From: Vibrio aestuarianus
Lineage (GTDB): Bacteria > Pseudomonadota > Gammaproteobacteria > Enterobacterales > Vibrionaceae
Assembly: GCF_012395185.1 (NCBI RefSeq)
Contig: NZ_JAAZTU010000010.1
Span: 1 to 64,000 of the forward strand
DNA length: 64,000 nucleotides
Reading direction: 5' to 3'
Positions 15,791 through 25,154 of the stretch are shown piece by piece. The notes under the pieces are model-generated. The model had not been told where the DNA came from, searched no databases, and saw nothing but the letters and a program-made list of their open reading frames with translations. Within the stretch, counting starts at the first letter, position 1; each line of letters begins with the position of its first letter. The position numbers and the translations under genes were made by a program.

Positions 15791-15966
15791 AAAGGCTGCC
15801 ATTTTCCTTCAGAAGTCATGATTGAAACCATCCGCTATGACCTCGCATACAAACTCAGTGAAGGGGAATTGAAGAAATTCAACGAGAACGAGGGATGAAT
15901 GTTGACCATGCCACCATTCATCGTTGGTCTATCAAATTATGGTCTCCTATCAATCAACTGGCTAAG
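15791..15966 (+). pseudogene. IS6-family transposase remnant, N-terminal part
   Basis: Two plus-strand frames together read like the start of an IS6 (IS26-like) transposase: KGCHFPSEVMIETIRYDLAY in one frame, then ERGMNVDHATIHRW after a frameshift near 15880. The DDE catalytic core is missing. No terminal inverted repeats were identified. Confidence 0.75.
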
Positions 15967-16005
15967 GTCTGCCATTGTATTGCGAGAAAAACTTTGGGTT
16001 GGGCA

Positions 16006-16248
16006 CTACTCGCTTTTTATACGAGATATTTTACACGATACATTCTTGGTTAAAACAACGGCTATTTTAATTGCCAAATTTAACTCTAATAACTCAATAA
16101 TTTGGCCGCTACAATCAGTAAAAATATGAACATCGTTATTGTTTAATACAAAACGGATAGTCCACTGTGGAGCCGCCCCATATTCTACGATGATGATTTC
16201 ATCCAATAAATCCTGAGCTATTGTTTCTTTTATTTCATCAATATTCAC
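16006..16248 (-). CDS. Small hypothetical acidic protein
   Basis: From GTG 16248, with AAGGATAGAAAGT just before it, 80 residues are read: MNIDEIKETIAQDLLDEIII, then VEYGAAPQWTIRFVL and a moderately hydrophobic C-terminal half. A longer in-frame GTG start at 16278 lacks a ribosome site. No family is recognised. Its size and its place among mobile remnants would suit an orphan immunity or antitoxin-like gene, but there is no direct support. Confidence 0.4.
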   Translation of the reverse strand: MNIDEIKETIAQDLLDEIIIVEYGAAPQWTIRFVLNNNDVHIFTDCSGQIIELLELNLAIKIAVVLTKNVSCKISRIKSE

Positions 16249-16527
16249 ACTTTCTATCCTTAGAAAAATAAATGTCACTCTATAAATATTATTCGATATA
16301 CAAATCAGTCTGGTCGAATTATTTTACTCATAAATCTTAAAATAACCACAAAGTATGAGTTTTGTAGCATAGATTCACTTGCCATAGTGACTGCTTTTTT
16401 AGACAGTAAACCTGCATTTTGCCCTTATCTGACTATCCCTATCAGAATAGTGCTCATGCTTACATGCTTTTGACGCATCCTCGGTGAGGCATCTTTTTTT
16501 TTGGCGTCCCCTAAAAAGGAAAGTGAT

Positions 16528-16688
16528 ATGAAAAAAACCGTCCAAAAGCTAATTCAGAGCAATACAGGCTTTACCTAAAAGAAAGCGCAATTAAACGTCA
16601 TCCCGACGATAACAAGGTAATGGCCACCCGAAAGCGAATTGAAGAGCTCAAAGAAAAACGAGCTTTTGAGAAGGAATGGGAGTGGTAA
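16528..16688 (+). pseudogene. Small protein gene with poly-A frameshift
   Basis: A strong ribosome site (AAAAAGGAAAG) precedes ATG 16528, followed by seven A. As read, the frame stops after 16 codons. If one A is added, a continuous 54-residue basic, charged protein appears: MKKNRPKANSEQYRLYLK, a helical region with KVMATRKRIEELKEKR, ending EWEW and TAA at 16686. Either a single-base loss inactivated it or slippage on the A7 run restores it. The C-terminal RRxIE-type helix faintly resembles small envelope-integrity proteins, but this is weak. Confidence 0.5.
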
Positions 16689-16733
16689 AGCCAGCGTTTT
16701 AATAAAAGTCCGAGTTTTAGGGCTTAACGTACG

Positions 16734-16826
16734 AAACTGAAGTGCAATGAAAACGCCTCATGGCAACTCAATGAAACTTACACCAGGGTGAAAGGAAAAT
16801 GGTTCTATCTTCATCGTGCCATCAAT
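16734..16826 (+). pseudogene. IS6-family transposase remnant, catalytic-core fragment
   Basis: The frame reads SWQLNETYTRVKGKWFYLHR, which lines up with the first catalytic Asp block of IS6 transposases (W-x-x-DETY-x-KVKGKW-x-YLYRA). The catalytic Asp is Asn here. About 30 codons survive. It may come from the same element as 15791-15966, with the middle replaced. Confidence 0.75.
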
Positions 16827-16860
16827 CTTTTCCTAGTTGAGACTCAAATCAGTTGATCTG

Positions 16861-17000
16861 CCAATAGAATTCTTATTCATAAAGGTTCTGATAACCTTAT
16901 CATGCATTTCTTCTGACTTTGAAAAACCGATGTTCTTACGAACTAAACGCTTAAGTCTGGAATGTAACATCAGATTGGTTCGCTCTATGCGTTGCGTAAC
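16861..17000 (-). pseudogene. IS1-family transposase remnant, C-terminal part
   Basis: The minus strand reads [18 protein letters not shown], then [17 protein letters not shown], close to the C-terminus of IS1 InsB (TQRIERNNLTLRQ, SFSKSVELHDKVIG). A stop lies just upstream in frame, and the rest of the transposase is absent. Confidence 0.8.
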
Positions 17001-17289
17001 CCTCTAACTTCGCTCTGAAAATTGTGAGCTAAACTTGGGTGGGATTTGATAACGAAAGTACCATGCACAGAAGAAAATGTGATGTCTTAAATTGAATGAT
17101 CGAGCGACACGCACGCGAATTGTACCTAATACGTACACTTCCAAATATAAGCCTTGCTATTAAATCAAACACATCACTTTCATAAGTCGTTACATAACTC
17201 AAGGCTTTAACCCTTTACATCTGACGTGACTGGATGAACACTCCATATCAGAGTAAAATGGCAGACAACATTGTAGAGTCAGTAGAATT

Positions 17290-17985
17290 ATGAGTAACAC
17301 AACAGCGAAAAAGTCCAATCCCCTATTCGAGATCCTGTTTAACGTATTCATCCCTTCCTTCATATTAATGAAATTTAGTGGCGATGAGCACTTAGGAACA
17401 GCGATGGCACTGGCTGTCGCGCTGGCATTTCCGATCATTTACGGTGGCATGGATCTGATTCGGAATAAGAAATTTAACTTCATTTCCGCACTCGGTTTTA
17501 TCAGTGTGCTATTAACCGGTGGTATCGGTCTGCTGGAGCTGGATACACGTTGGTTAGCACTAAAAGAGGCCTTAATTCCAGGTTTGATCGGGCTTGCTGT
17601 ATTGGCTTCCACCTTTACTCGCTATCCGCTGATGCAAAAAATACTGCTCAATGACACCGTGTTGAACCTACCGCAGATCAACGAGCGCTTGCAAGAGAAT
17701 GGCAAAACTGAAGCATTTGAACGCTGCTTAATGTCTTCAAATTACTTGTTTGCCAGCACCTTCGCGTTTTCATCGGCAATGAACTATTTCCTCGCCACTT
17801 GGATTGTAACGAGCCCAGCAGGTACTGCGGCCTTTAATGAAGAATTGGGTAAGATGACACTGTACAGCTACCCGATGATTGCAATCCCAAGTATGTTGAT
17901 GATGTTTGGCATTTTCTATTACATCTGGCGCCAAGTCCGTGCCATGACATCGCTAGAAACAGAACAGATTTTCCACATCAAATAA
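17290..17985 (+). CDS. VC0807-family inner-membrane protein
   Basis: A 231-residue protein with about six membrane segments; residues 10-100 (NPLFEILFNVFIPSFILMKF, then FPIIYGGMDL) resemble intracellular septation protein A. NCBI groups similar Vibrio proteins as the VC0807 family; function is unknown. It is the first intact gene after the transposon graveyard and is transcribed toward the MMPL exporter, 129 nt away. Confidence 0.65.
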   Translation: MSNTTAKKSNPLFEILFNVFIPSFILMKFSGDEHLGTAMALAVALAFPIIYGGMDLIRNKKFNFISALGFISVLLTGGIGLLELDTRWLALKEALIPGLIGLAVLASTFTRYPLMQKILLNDTVLNLPQINERLQENGKTEAFERCLMSSNYLFASTFAFSSAMNYFLATWIVTSPAGTAAFNEELGKMTLYSYPMIAIPSMLMMFGIFYYIWRQVRAMTSLETEQIFHIK

Positions 17986-18114
17986 CGCCCCCACTTAATG
18001 CTTGTGCTACGTTAAGTAGTGAAGACGATGGAATCAATCTGCCAATTTAGATCACCAGACAATATTTCCATCCAAATTGGTCGGGTTTAACGCTAGAATA
18101 GACACATATTTAAT

Positions 18115-20568
18115 GTGACTAATCTAGCAAACATTGTGAATAAACTCTTTTCTCTCCTGAACGCTCGCCCTGTTTGGCTGGCCAGTTTCATCATCATCGT
18201 GACCACCTTTAGTGCTTGGTATGGTCAGCAACATTTCAAGGTTAATGCCGACTTGTCTTCCTTAGTTCAACAAGAGGGAGAATGGCTAGATAATCTGAAT
18301 GAAGTCAATCGGCTGTTACCAGATAACGGCAACATCACCGTTTTGGTCAGCGGGCAAAATGGTCAGCAGGCCAAAACCTACACCAATCAACTAGCCGAGG
18401 CGTTTTCCCAACAAGATATGATTCTGGATGTATTTGCGCCCAGCTCCTTAACTTGGTTCGATCAATACGCGCTCGGTTTTTTGCCAGAAGACGATTTGAA
18501 ACAATTCATGACGCAATTCGAACAGTCTGTGGCTCCTGCGTTTTTGGCGTCACAGCTACCAGCAAATAGAATTGAACACTATCTCGCCTTAATCAGTCAG
18601 CACGACTCTGCGTACAGTGCATCGCTTGAGCCTCTGCTGACCGCGAGTCAGTCCAATCTTGTTGATTGGCAACAAACGATGCAAAGTGGGCTCAATACTC
18701 CCAAGCACTTTGTGATTACGTTAGCGGGTGCGGCCAATAACCAACAAAAAAATCCTAATCGCGCCATCATAGATAACCTCAACACCACCATTGCATCTAT
18801 TCCCAAACCAAACGGCGTAGAAGTGAGCTATACCGGACAAACTGCGCTTGATTTTGATGAAATTAACGATGCGGAAAACAGCATTGCCTTTGCGGGAAGC
18901 GCATCTTTGGTTGGGTTACTACTGATTTTAACTATTGGTATACGTTCATTACGGGTCATTTTAGCTTGTTATGTCACCGTATTAATTGGACTAACCTGGA
19001 CCTTCGCCGCAGGTTTAGCCTTAATCGGCCACTACAGCACCATCTCGATCGTCTTTATGGTGATGTTTATTGGTCTAGCCGTCGATTTTGCCATTCACTT
19101 ATGCTTGCACATTCAAGAACAACGTAGGGGTAATCCTGACAATATCGTCAGCACCAAACTCGCCATTCAGCATTCAATCAGGCCATTGAGCTTGTGTGCG
19201 CTCTCCTCTGCTATTGGTTTTATGAGTTTCTATCCAACGGCGTATACCGGACTGGGTGAGCTTGGCGTGATTTCAGCACTCGGCATGCTGTTGGGCCTAG
19301 TGGCCACGTTTGTCATCGTGCCCGTGTTTTTTCAACTGTTCGGTTTTCCGACCAATCGCAGTAAAGAAAGCCACAGCCTCAGCAAGCGTTATGGTGTCCG
19401 CCTTCATCGTTATTCACGTGGGATTATTGTCGCGGTAGGCGTCTGGTTTGTGCTGATGTTGGTTGGCGCGAGCCAGTTTAAGTTCGACTTTTCTACCTTG
19501 GTACTAAAAAACCCGGATTCAGCTTCGGTTGTCGCACTGAACCAATTGCAACAACTGGGCTTGGGTTCAAGCTACCAATTACACGCAATTGCCGAGGATG
19601 AGCAGCAAGCGCAACAGTGGAAACAGCAGCTCATCACACAGTCATCCGTTAGTCACGTGACTATCGCAACTGACTTTTTGCCCCAAGACTGGTCAGCTCG
19701 CCAGAGTAGATTAATGCAAACTCTGCAATTGGCAGATCTTCCCGCCCCGCTCAGCTATACCGAGTTTAAGCAAAGTGCGATTGAAAAACAGTGGGAGGGA
19801 GCAGAACAACTGCCTGATACTTTGCCAGACGATACAGAGCAACAACTGTTTTCTGGACTAACAGGCATGATGGATTCGATACAGACGAGTGATAACCCAG
19901 GTATGGACGATCTACCAGCAGAGCTATTGAATCGCTTTGTCAGTGATAATGGCAAATTTCTCGTTACCATTACCCCTAAAGATGACATGACCAATGTCGA
20001 CAACGTAGCGCGTTTTATTAGTCAAGTTCAAGCGATCGCCCCCAATGCCGTAGGCCGTGCCGTAGCAGAGCAACAAGTGGGTAAGATTATCGTTTCAGCT
20101 TTTCAGCAAGCGATCTTACTCGCTATCGTGCTTATCAGCTTGATCCTGATGATGGCGATCCGCAACAAACGCGATATTTTGCTTATCTTTATTCCGTTGA
20201 TCCTATCATCCATAACCACGTTGGGTCTGATGCACTGGCTGGGGCTGTCGCTCAATATGGCCAATATCATCGTCATTCCACTCATATTCGGACTGGGTGT
20301 GGACAACGGTATTCACATCGTCAACCGTTTTCGTAAAGAAGGTGACATTCACGCCTTTTTTGCCACATCCACTCCCAATGCCACATTAGTGAGTTGTTTA
20401 TCGACCTTGATGACGTTTGGTGCGCTCATTGTCGCTCAGCATCAGGGAATGCATTCAATAGGCGTGGTGCTGTCGATAGCGTTAAGTAGCATTCTGCTAT
20501 TTAGTTTGGTGCTGCTGCCGCTTACGCTTGAGATGACCAAGCCCAAACAACGAGATTCGATTAAATAA
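18115..20568 (+). CDS. MMPL/RND-superfamily exporter
   Basis: An 817-residue protein with the RND/MMPL duplication: TM1 at about 18-36, a periplasmic loop, a block of TM helices at 255-420 (GLAVDFAIHLCLH near 320), a second loop, and a second block from about 660 (FGLGVDNGIHIVNRFRKEGD). The two GxxxD motifs provide the proton path. Related proteins move lipids or hopanoids to the outer membrane; the substrate here is unknown. GTG 18115 starts the frame; GTG 18136 is an alternative and neither has a clear ribosome site. Confidence 0.85.
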   Translation: MTNLANIVNKLFSLLNARPVWLASFIIIVTTFSAWYGQQHFKVNADLSSLVQQEGEWLDNLNEVNRLLPDNGNITVLVSGQNGQQAKTYTNQLAEAFSQQDMILDVFAPSSLTWFDQYALGFLPEDDLKQFMTQFEQSVAPAFLASQLPANRIEHYLALISQHDSAYSASLEPLLTASQSNLVDWQQTMQSGLNTPKHFVITLAGAANNQQKNPNRAIIDNLNTTIASIPKPNGVEVSYTGQTALDFDEINDAENSIAFAGSASLVGLLLILTIGIRSLRVILACYVTVLIGLTWTFAAGLALIGHYSTISIVFMVMFIGLAVDFAIHLCLHIQEQRRGNPDNIVSTKLAIQHSIRPLSLCALSSAIGFMSFYPTAYTGLGELGVISALGMLLGLVATFVIVPVFFQLFGFPTNRSKESHSLSKRYGVRLHRYSRGIIVAVGVWFVLMLVGASQFKFDFSTLVLKNPDSASVVALNQLQQLGLGSSYQLHAIAEDEQQAQQWKQQLITQSSVSHVTIATDFLPQDWSARQSRLMQTLQLADLPAPLSYTEFKQSAIEKQWEGAEQLPDTLPDDTEQQLFSGLTGMMDSIQTSDNPGMDDLPAELLNRFVSDNGKFLVTITPKDDMTNVDNVARFISQVQAIAPNAVGRAVAEQQVGKIIVSAFQQAILLAIVLISLILMMAIRNKRDILLIFIPLILSSITTLGLMHWLGLSLNMANIIVIPLIFGLGVDNGIHIVNRFRKEGDIHAFFATSTPNATLVSCLSTLMTFGALIVAQHQGMHSIGVVLSIALSSILLFSLVLLPLTLEMTKPKQRDSIK

Positions 20569-21106
20569 CGACAAGGTAGCCTAAGCGCAATAAAAACCAA
20601 ACACCAACCCTCAACAAAAATACGAGAGTAGAGTGTAAGAAAGTTACACAACAATAGGAACGGTCATTACTGCTACGGGCAGGTCCTGGTAGTTAGGATA
20701 CAACAGAATCGCTTGGTGATCACAGTTTCCATTTTGGCTATCAAACACACTTTTGGACAGGAACGCGTTTCAGAAAATTGAACATTAGCTATTCATGAAT
20801 AAGTAAAAGTATGGAAAATCGCTTAGCGTGTTGTCCAGTATTGATGGTGCGGATCAGTTTTTGTTCTATGTTTTTGCCAACAAACACCGTACAAACTCGT
20901 CATCGCGCCAGTGGAGCTGACTCGACACGCTATTGGCATTTTGTCTGTATCAAAAAGTGTTTAAGATATCCTGTTATTCTGCAATATCAAGCCATTGTTT
21001 TTTTTATTGTTACTCCTTTATCCTTTTAACCATACCATCTAGAATGCAGTAACCCGATTGCGTTAACTCAGTAAAATCGACTTTTTTGACAAGGGTAAAC
21101 TCTCCA
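20569..21106. other. Gap with no recognised gene
   Basis: This 538-bp stretch separates the MMPL exporter from gltS. Only short ORFs of non-coding character occur (for example a 72-codon plus-strand frame rich in Cys and Arg from 20811). It presumably holds the gltS promoter. No repeat or RNA gene is seen. Confidence 0.5.
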
Positions 21107-22363
21107 ATGGAACCAAATATAATTCATGAAGCAGTAAAACAACTGGTCCAAGTGCAAGCTTTTTTGGCTTTTACTTTGGCTATCACTGCTTTATTTATGG
21201 GGAAATACATCATTTCCAAAAGCACGATATTGCAAAAGTATAGTATTCCAGAGCCGGTCGTTGGCGGCTTTTTCTGCGCCAGTATCGTCGGTATTTTGTA
21301 TTACGCCTTTAACATCCAAGTTCAATTTGAACTAGACGTGGCCGATATACTATTGCTCTACTTTTTTGCGGGGATTGGCCTAAAAGCCGACTTTGCCACC
21401 CTTATCAAGGGGGGAAAACCTTTATTAGTACTATTGCTGCTTGCCGGTTTATACATTTTTTTGCAAAACCTGTTAGGCATCAGTGTTGCCACTCTATTTG
21501 GCTTTGATCCCAAGGCGGGTTTAATGTCTGGCTCAATCTCCCTCACAGGGGGAGTAGGCACAGCAATGGCGTGGGGCCCAACCTTTGTCAACGATTTGGG
21601 TATTGCCAATGCCTTAGAGCTAGGACTTGCGTCCAATACCTTAGGCTTAATTGCAGCGTGTTCGATTGGCGGCCCCATCGCCGCTTATTTAATGAAACGC
21701 CATAAACTAACCGGTAACCATGATAGCGAACTTGATATAGGTACCACTCACCAAGACGGTGAAAAAGGGCTACAAGTTGATTACTTTGGTGTTTTAAGGG
21801 CTTGGTTATTCTTAAATTTATCCCTTATCGGGGGGCATTTCATCAATGCCGCCTTAACCGAGCTAGGTTTAAAATTACCCATGTTTGTGGCCTGTTTGTT
21901 AGCCGGTATCCTCATCGGTAACAGCTTAAAGATTTACGTATTACGAAAGAACAGTACTAAATTATTAAATAATGTGCGTGATGGTGAAAAAGGTCTGTCA
22001 TTAATCCAAGATATTTGTCTAGGCATGTTCTTAACCATGGCCTTAATGGGCCTAAAAGTATGGGAGCTAGAAGGCAGCTTCTTCTACATCATGGTCATCA
22101 TTGGTCTACAAGTACTGATGTCGGTGCTTTACACGATTTTTGTGGTGTTTCGAGCCATGGGTAAGGATTACGAAGCTGCGGTGATTTGTGCCGGCTTTGG
22201 CGGTGTGACATTAGGCTCTACGGCAACAGCCATCGTGAACATGACAGCGGTAACCCAACAACACGGCGCCGCCCATCGGGCCTTCATTATTTTGCCGCTG
22301 GTCTGTGGTTTCTTTATCGATATCGTTAATGCCTTGTGGATTAACTTTTTTGCCTACTACTAA
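21107..22363 (+). CDS. gltS: Sodium/glutamate symporter
   Basis: A 418-residue membrane protein with GltS hallmarks: two inverted repeats each with a glycine-rich re-entrant loop (SGSISLTGGVGTAMAWGP near residue 145; ICAGFGGVTLGSTATAIVNM near 365). It imports glutamate with Na+. The ATG at 21107 gives the usual N-terminus; AAGGG lies 12 nt upstream. It is followed by a strong terminator, so it is a single-gene unit. Confidence 0.93.
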   Translation: MEPNIIHEAVKQLVQVQAFLAFTLAITALFMGKYIISKSTILQKYSIPEPVVGGFFCASIVGILYYAFNIQVQFELDVADILLLYFFAGIGLKADFATLIKGGKPLLVLLLLAGLYIFLQNLLGISVATLFGFDPKAGLMSGSISLTGGVGTAMAWGPTFVNDLGIANALELGLASNTLGLIAACSIGGPIAAYLMKRHKLTGNHDSELDIGTTHQDGEKGLQVDYFGVLRAWLFLNLSLIGGHFINAALTELGLKLPMFVACLLAGILIGNSLKIYVLRKNSTKLLNNVRDGEKGLSLIQDICLGMFLTMALMGLKVWELEGSFFYIMVIIGLQVLMSVLYTIFVVFRAMGKDYEAAVICAGFGGVTLGSTATAIVNMTAVTQQHGAAHRAFIILPLVCGFFIDIVNALWINFFAYY

Positions 22364-22398
22364 TCATCAGCTAACACACATTTCTCTGATTTAACTGC

Positions 22399-22431
22399 AC
22401 GGCCTTGTTTACTGCAAGGCCGTTTCTTTTC
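22399..22431 (+). terminator. Terminator of gltS
   Basis: ACGGCCTTG / CAAGGCCGT 9-bp stem followed by TTCTTTTC, 36 nt after the gltS stop. Confidence 0.88.
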
Positions 22432-22596
22432 AGCTAATACCACTTAAGTAAAACCAGATGGAATTGAATCCATCCTAAATTCACATATTGGGTTGGCACA
22501 GATGGTCACAATCAGGTATAGCTCAATGAAATTTGAACGCATAAATATGAAAAATTAGAATGGGGAAACTTGGGAGAAGCGAGATAAACTCTAGAT

Positions 22597-22630
22597 ACAA
22601 CAAAGCCCGCTTTTTAGCGGGCTTTGTTGT
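22597..22630 (-). terminator. Terminator of the tRNA-Val pair
   Basis: A perfect 14-bp stem (ACAACAAAGCCCGC / GCGGGCTTTGTTGT) with a 6-nt loop lies directly 3' of the tRNA at 22637 on the minus strand. The tail is not a long T run. Confidence 0.75.
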
Positions 22631-22636
22631 TTAATT

Positions 22637-22713
22637 TGGTGGGTCTAGGCGAACTCGAATCGCCGACCCCTACCATGTCAAGGTAGTACTCTAACCAACT
22701 GAGCTATAGACCC
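22637..22713 (-). tRNA. tRNA-Val (GAC)
   Basis: A 77-nt cloverleaf with encoded CCA: acceptor GGGTCTA/TAGACCC, D-arm AGCTCAGTTGGTTAGAG, anticodon loop TTGACAT giving GAC, and T-arm GGTTCGA-type loop (GATTCGAGTTC). GAC reads valine codons GUC and GUU. Second of two tandem genes. Confidence 0.93.
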
Positions 22714-22751
22714 AAATTTTTTGTTCTTATGCATTAATGATGCAATCAAAA

Positions 22752-22828
22752 TGGTGCGTCCGAGTGGACTCGAACCACCGACCCCCGCCATGTCAAGGCG
22801 ATACTCTAACCAGCTGAGCTACGGACGC
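22752..22828 (-). tRNA. tRNA-Val (GAC)
   Basis: A 77-nt cloverleaf with CCA: acceptor GCGTCCG/CGGACGC, anticodon loop TTGACAT (GAC). Same anticodon as the gene 38 nt downstream but a different acceptor stem. Together they resemble the valV-valW pair of enteric bacteria. Confidence 0.93.
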
Positions 22829-23085
22829 ATATCTTGTGAACGAGGTGGATATTAACGGCTGTTTTTCTATGGTGCAAGTCTATTTTCTTTGTTTTTGAGC
22901 CAGTTGGCGTATCTATCGCCAGCTTGGTTATTTTTTATTCTTTTTGGTGATTTTTCAGTAAAAACTCCAGTCAAACAAAAGCGTGGCACAGATCACGATG
23001 TCTAAGTTTATAGGTTATGTGAAACCAAGTATTGATTCGATCTAATTATCTCGTACTATAGCTGTCATTATTATAACTATGCAAT

Positions 23086-24162
23086 ATGGTGAAAACGCGC
23101 ATGGATGCTAGGCTTTTCAATCAGACTCATCACTTACGGGCCTCCGTTCTCTGTGGTTTAAGTTTACTGCTCACGATTGTCGCGCTGTTCTTCACTATTT
23201 TTAATATTTTTTATACTCATAGTTATGAGTTAGCGACATTGGAGTTCATATTCATGTGCTACTCCACCTATGTCTATAGTAAGGCAAAACAAAGTTCTCA
23301 CTCGCTTGCACATATCTACTTGTATGTTTACTTTCTTATTCTCATTATTGGTGTCGGCACCTTTGTACAGCCAATTGCTAACGGGCTGTTTTTTTGGACA
23401 AGCTTCTTCCCTGTTCTACTTTATCTGTTGATGGGAGTTAGGCATGGAAGAATTGCGGCAGGTGTTACTCTCACGGTACAGCTGTTCAACGTTTATTATC
23501 AATCGTCGTCAAGCGGTGTATACAACACCATACCAATGATGATTAATCTTGCTTTTTGCTACTGTGCGATATGGACTGTCGCGCACATTTTTGAATCCAA
23601 CAGAAAAGATACCGAAAACTCATTAAGGTACTTGGCATCAAGAGACACGTTAACGGGTGCACATAATCGATTAGCACTTATTCATGCTTATGCTCACTTT
23701 GAACAATATAAAAGTGACACATCACTGTGTCTGTTAGTGATAGATCTTGATTACTTCAAACAAGTGAATGATACCTATGGTCATGACGCTGGTGATAAAG
23801 TACTTATCGAATCTGTGTATTTAATGTCCAAGATCGTTGGAGATGACAACCTATATCGTATTGGTGGCGAAGAGTTTTGTGTCACCTTGTTTGACCACGA
23901 TATCGAGCAAGCTGAGCGCATTGGAGAAAAGCTCCGTCAATGCATCAGTCAACACCTCTATTCATATGGTGACAAACGTATCGAACTCACTTTAAGTGTC
24001 GGTATTTGTAAATATAGAGATGGTGATAAGCTGGAGGCTTTGCTGAAATTAGCAGACGTTGAGCTTTATCGAGCAAAGAAAAATGGCCGAAATCAGGTTA
24101 GAATATGTCAGACGGATGAACATCTCCAAGAATCCTCAGAGCTTACCCGTCAAAACTCTTGA
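23086..24162 (+). CDS. Diguanylate cyclase with membrane sensor
   Basis: This 358-residue protein has about six membrane helices over residues 15-180 and a GGDEF domain at about 185-345. The active site is IGGEEF (a functional GGEEF variant), preceded by DYFKQVNDTYGHDAGD. The autoinhibitory RxxD site is absent: the matching place reads VGDD. It therefore likely makes cyclic di-GMP without product inhibition through that site. Its last 13 nt overlap the convergent DUF2726 gene. Confidence 0.92.
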   Translation: MVKTRMDARLFNQTHHLRASVLCGLSLLLTIVALFFTIFNIFYTHSYELATLEFIFMCYSTYVYSKAKQSSHSLAHIYLYVYFLILIIGVGTFVQPIANGLFFWTSFFPVLLYLLMGVRHGRIAAGVTLTVQLFNVYYQSSSSGVYNTIPMMINLAFCYCAIWTVAHIFESNRKDTENSLRYLASRDTLTGAHNRLALIHAYAHFEQYKSDTSLCLLVIDLDYFKQVNDTYGHDAGDKVLIESVYLMSKIVGDDNLYRIGGEEFCVTLFDHDIEQAERIGEKLRQCISQHLYSYGDKRIELTLSVGICKYRDGDKLEALLKLADVELYRAKKNGRNQVRICQTDEHLQESSELTRQNS

Positions 24163-24824
24163 TTGTCATCATCAAACTCATACACCACATTATAATTTTC
24201 AGTGTAAGTACAATGAGGCTGTCGACTGCAAGTAAAGAAGCGACGGCCTTTAAAGTCACCCTGACTGGCAATTTTAATGATCATTGGGCTACCACACTTC
24301 TTACAAAATCGCACTTCTTTGTCGGTTTCGATCAAATCGATATGGGCTGCTAATAACCTTCGTAGCTTACTGACTTGGTAGCTATATTTAATATTGGCGC
24401 CAATTAAAGGAATACTCGCTGACTTGCACACATGTATAAGCAACTTTTCTCTTTCAACTTTGCCTTTATATAGCTCTTTGCCATTATCAAGTTCAATGAT
24501 CACTCTAGGCTCAAATGTTCTCGGGTCACAGACAACGAAATCGAAGTAGCTTTTGGCAATACGGCTATTGGCAATGAACCACTGTTTTTTGTTAAGTTTT
24601 GCACTAGGTGAGACCATATTCGACATACAGACTTTGGCCAATACAACAGCGTGATCACCTACGGCTGATTTTAATGCGTTGTAAAACGTGCTTTCAGAAG
24701 CATTCAATAACGCGCTTTTTCTCTTGTAGCTGTAGTCTTTTGTATCATCATGTTTAATCACATATTTTTGAATGAATATGAAAAAGATGACGAGCAGTGC
24801 CACAATGATAAAAATATTGGTCAT
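24150..24824 (-). CDS. DUF2726 nuclease-like protein with C4 zinc finger
   Basis: A 224-residue protein: TM helix at 4-20, DUF2726 domain at about 35-165 (LLNASESTFYNAL, FDFVVCDPRTFEP, VIIELDNGKELY, a restriction-endonuclease-like fold), then a topoisomerase-type zinc finger at 175-205 (CKKCGSP ... FFTCSRQPHC). The Asp and Glu of the DUF2726 core are present. Role is unknown; membrane anchoring plus a nucleic-acid-binding finger is typical of the family. It is convergent with the GGDEF gene. Confidence 0.88.
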   Translation of the reverse strand: MTNIFIIVALLVIFFIFIQKYVIKHDDTKDYSYKRKSALLNASESTFYNALKSAVGDHAVVLAKVCMSNMVSPSAKLNKKQWFIANSRIAKSYFDFVVCDPRTFEPRVIIELDNGKELYKGKVEREKLLIHVCKSASIPLIGANIKYSYQVSKLRRLLAAHIDLIETDKEVRFCKKCGSPMIIKIASQGDFKGRRFFTCSRQPHCTYTENYNVVYEFDDDNQEF

Positions 24825-24990
24825 ACGATAAAAGCTATCCTGAAGTGATTTTCTAACTCATTAATTAATAAACGAAGTTCTAATGATTGGCTAGTTTATT
24901 ACTGTGGATTTGTCGCAGAGGGTGACTTAATCCACAGGGTAAGCGCTATCAAGGCGAGAGTACGCGCAACTGATGTCTTATTCAAATAGA

Positions 24991-25014
24991 AAAAGCTCGC
25001 CGAAGCGAGCTTTT
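24991..25014. terminator. Bidirectional terminator-like hairpin
   Basis: AAAAGCTCGC / GCGAGCTTTT, 10-bp perfect stem with CGAA loop. It lies between the DUF2726 gene promoter and the pullulanase 3' end (minus strand, ends 25155) and probably terminates the latter. Confidence 0.8.
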
Positions 25015-25027
25015 AATTATACATTTT

Positions 25028-25146
25028 CTACTTGAAGCCACAGCGATGTTGGTTACGTTCTTTTACCCCAATCACATAGCATGTCTATGCTCATGGTGAT
25101 TCATTCACTTACCGCCTACCTGCAACTCCAAGTAGTTTGGCTATAG
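25028..25146 (-). repeat. ERIC/IRU repetitive element, near full length
   Basis: On the minus strand it reads an arm with AGTTGCAGGTAGGCGG, then AAGTGAATGAATCACC, a central TATGTGATTGGGG and a far arm ending in a TTCAAG-type sequence. This is the order of the enterobacterial/Vibrio ERIC consensus. CTACTTG forms the ends. It sits in the 3' untranslated region of the pullulanase gene. Confidence 0.8.
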
Positions 25147-25154
25147 CATGAAGA

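Noticed and set aside
20811..21029. 72-codon plus-strand ORF before gltS
   Set aside because: No ribosome site and composition unlike a protein; no family resemblance.
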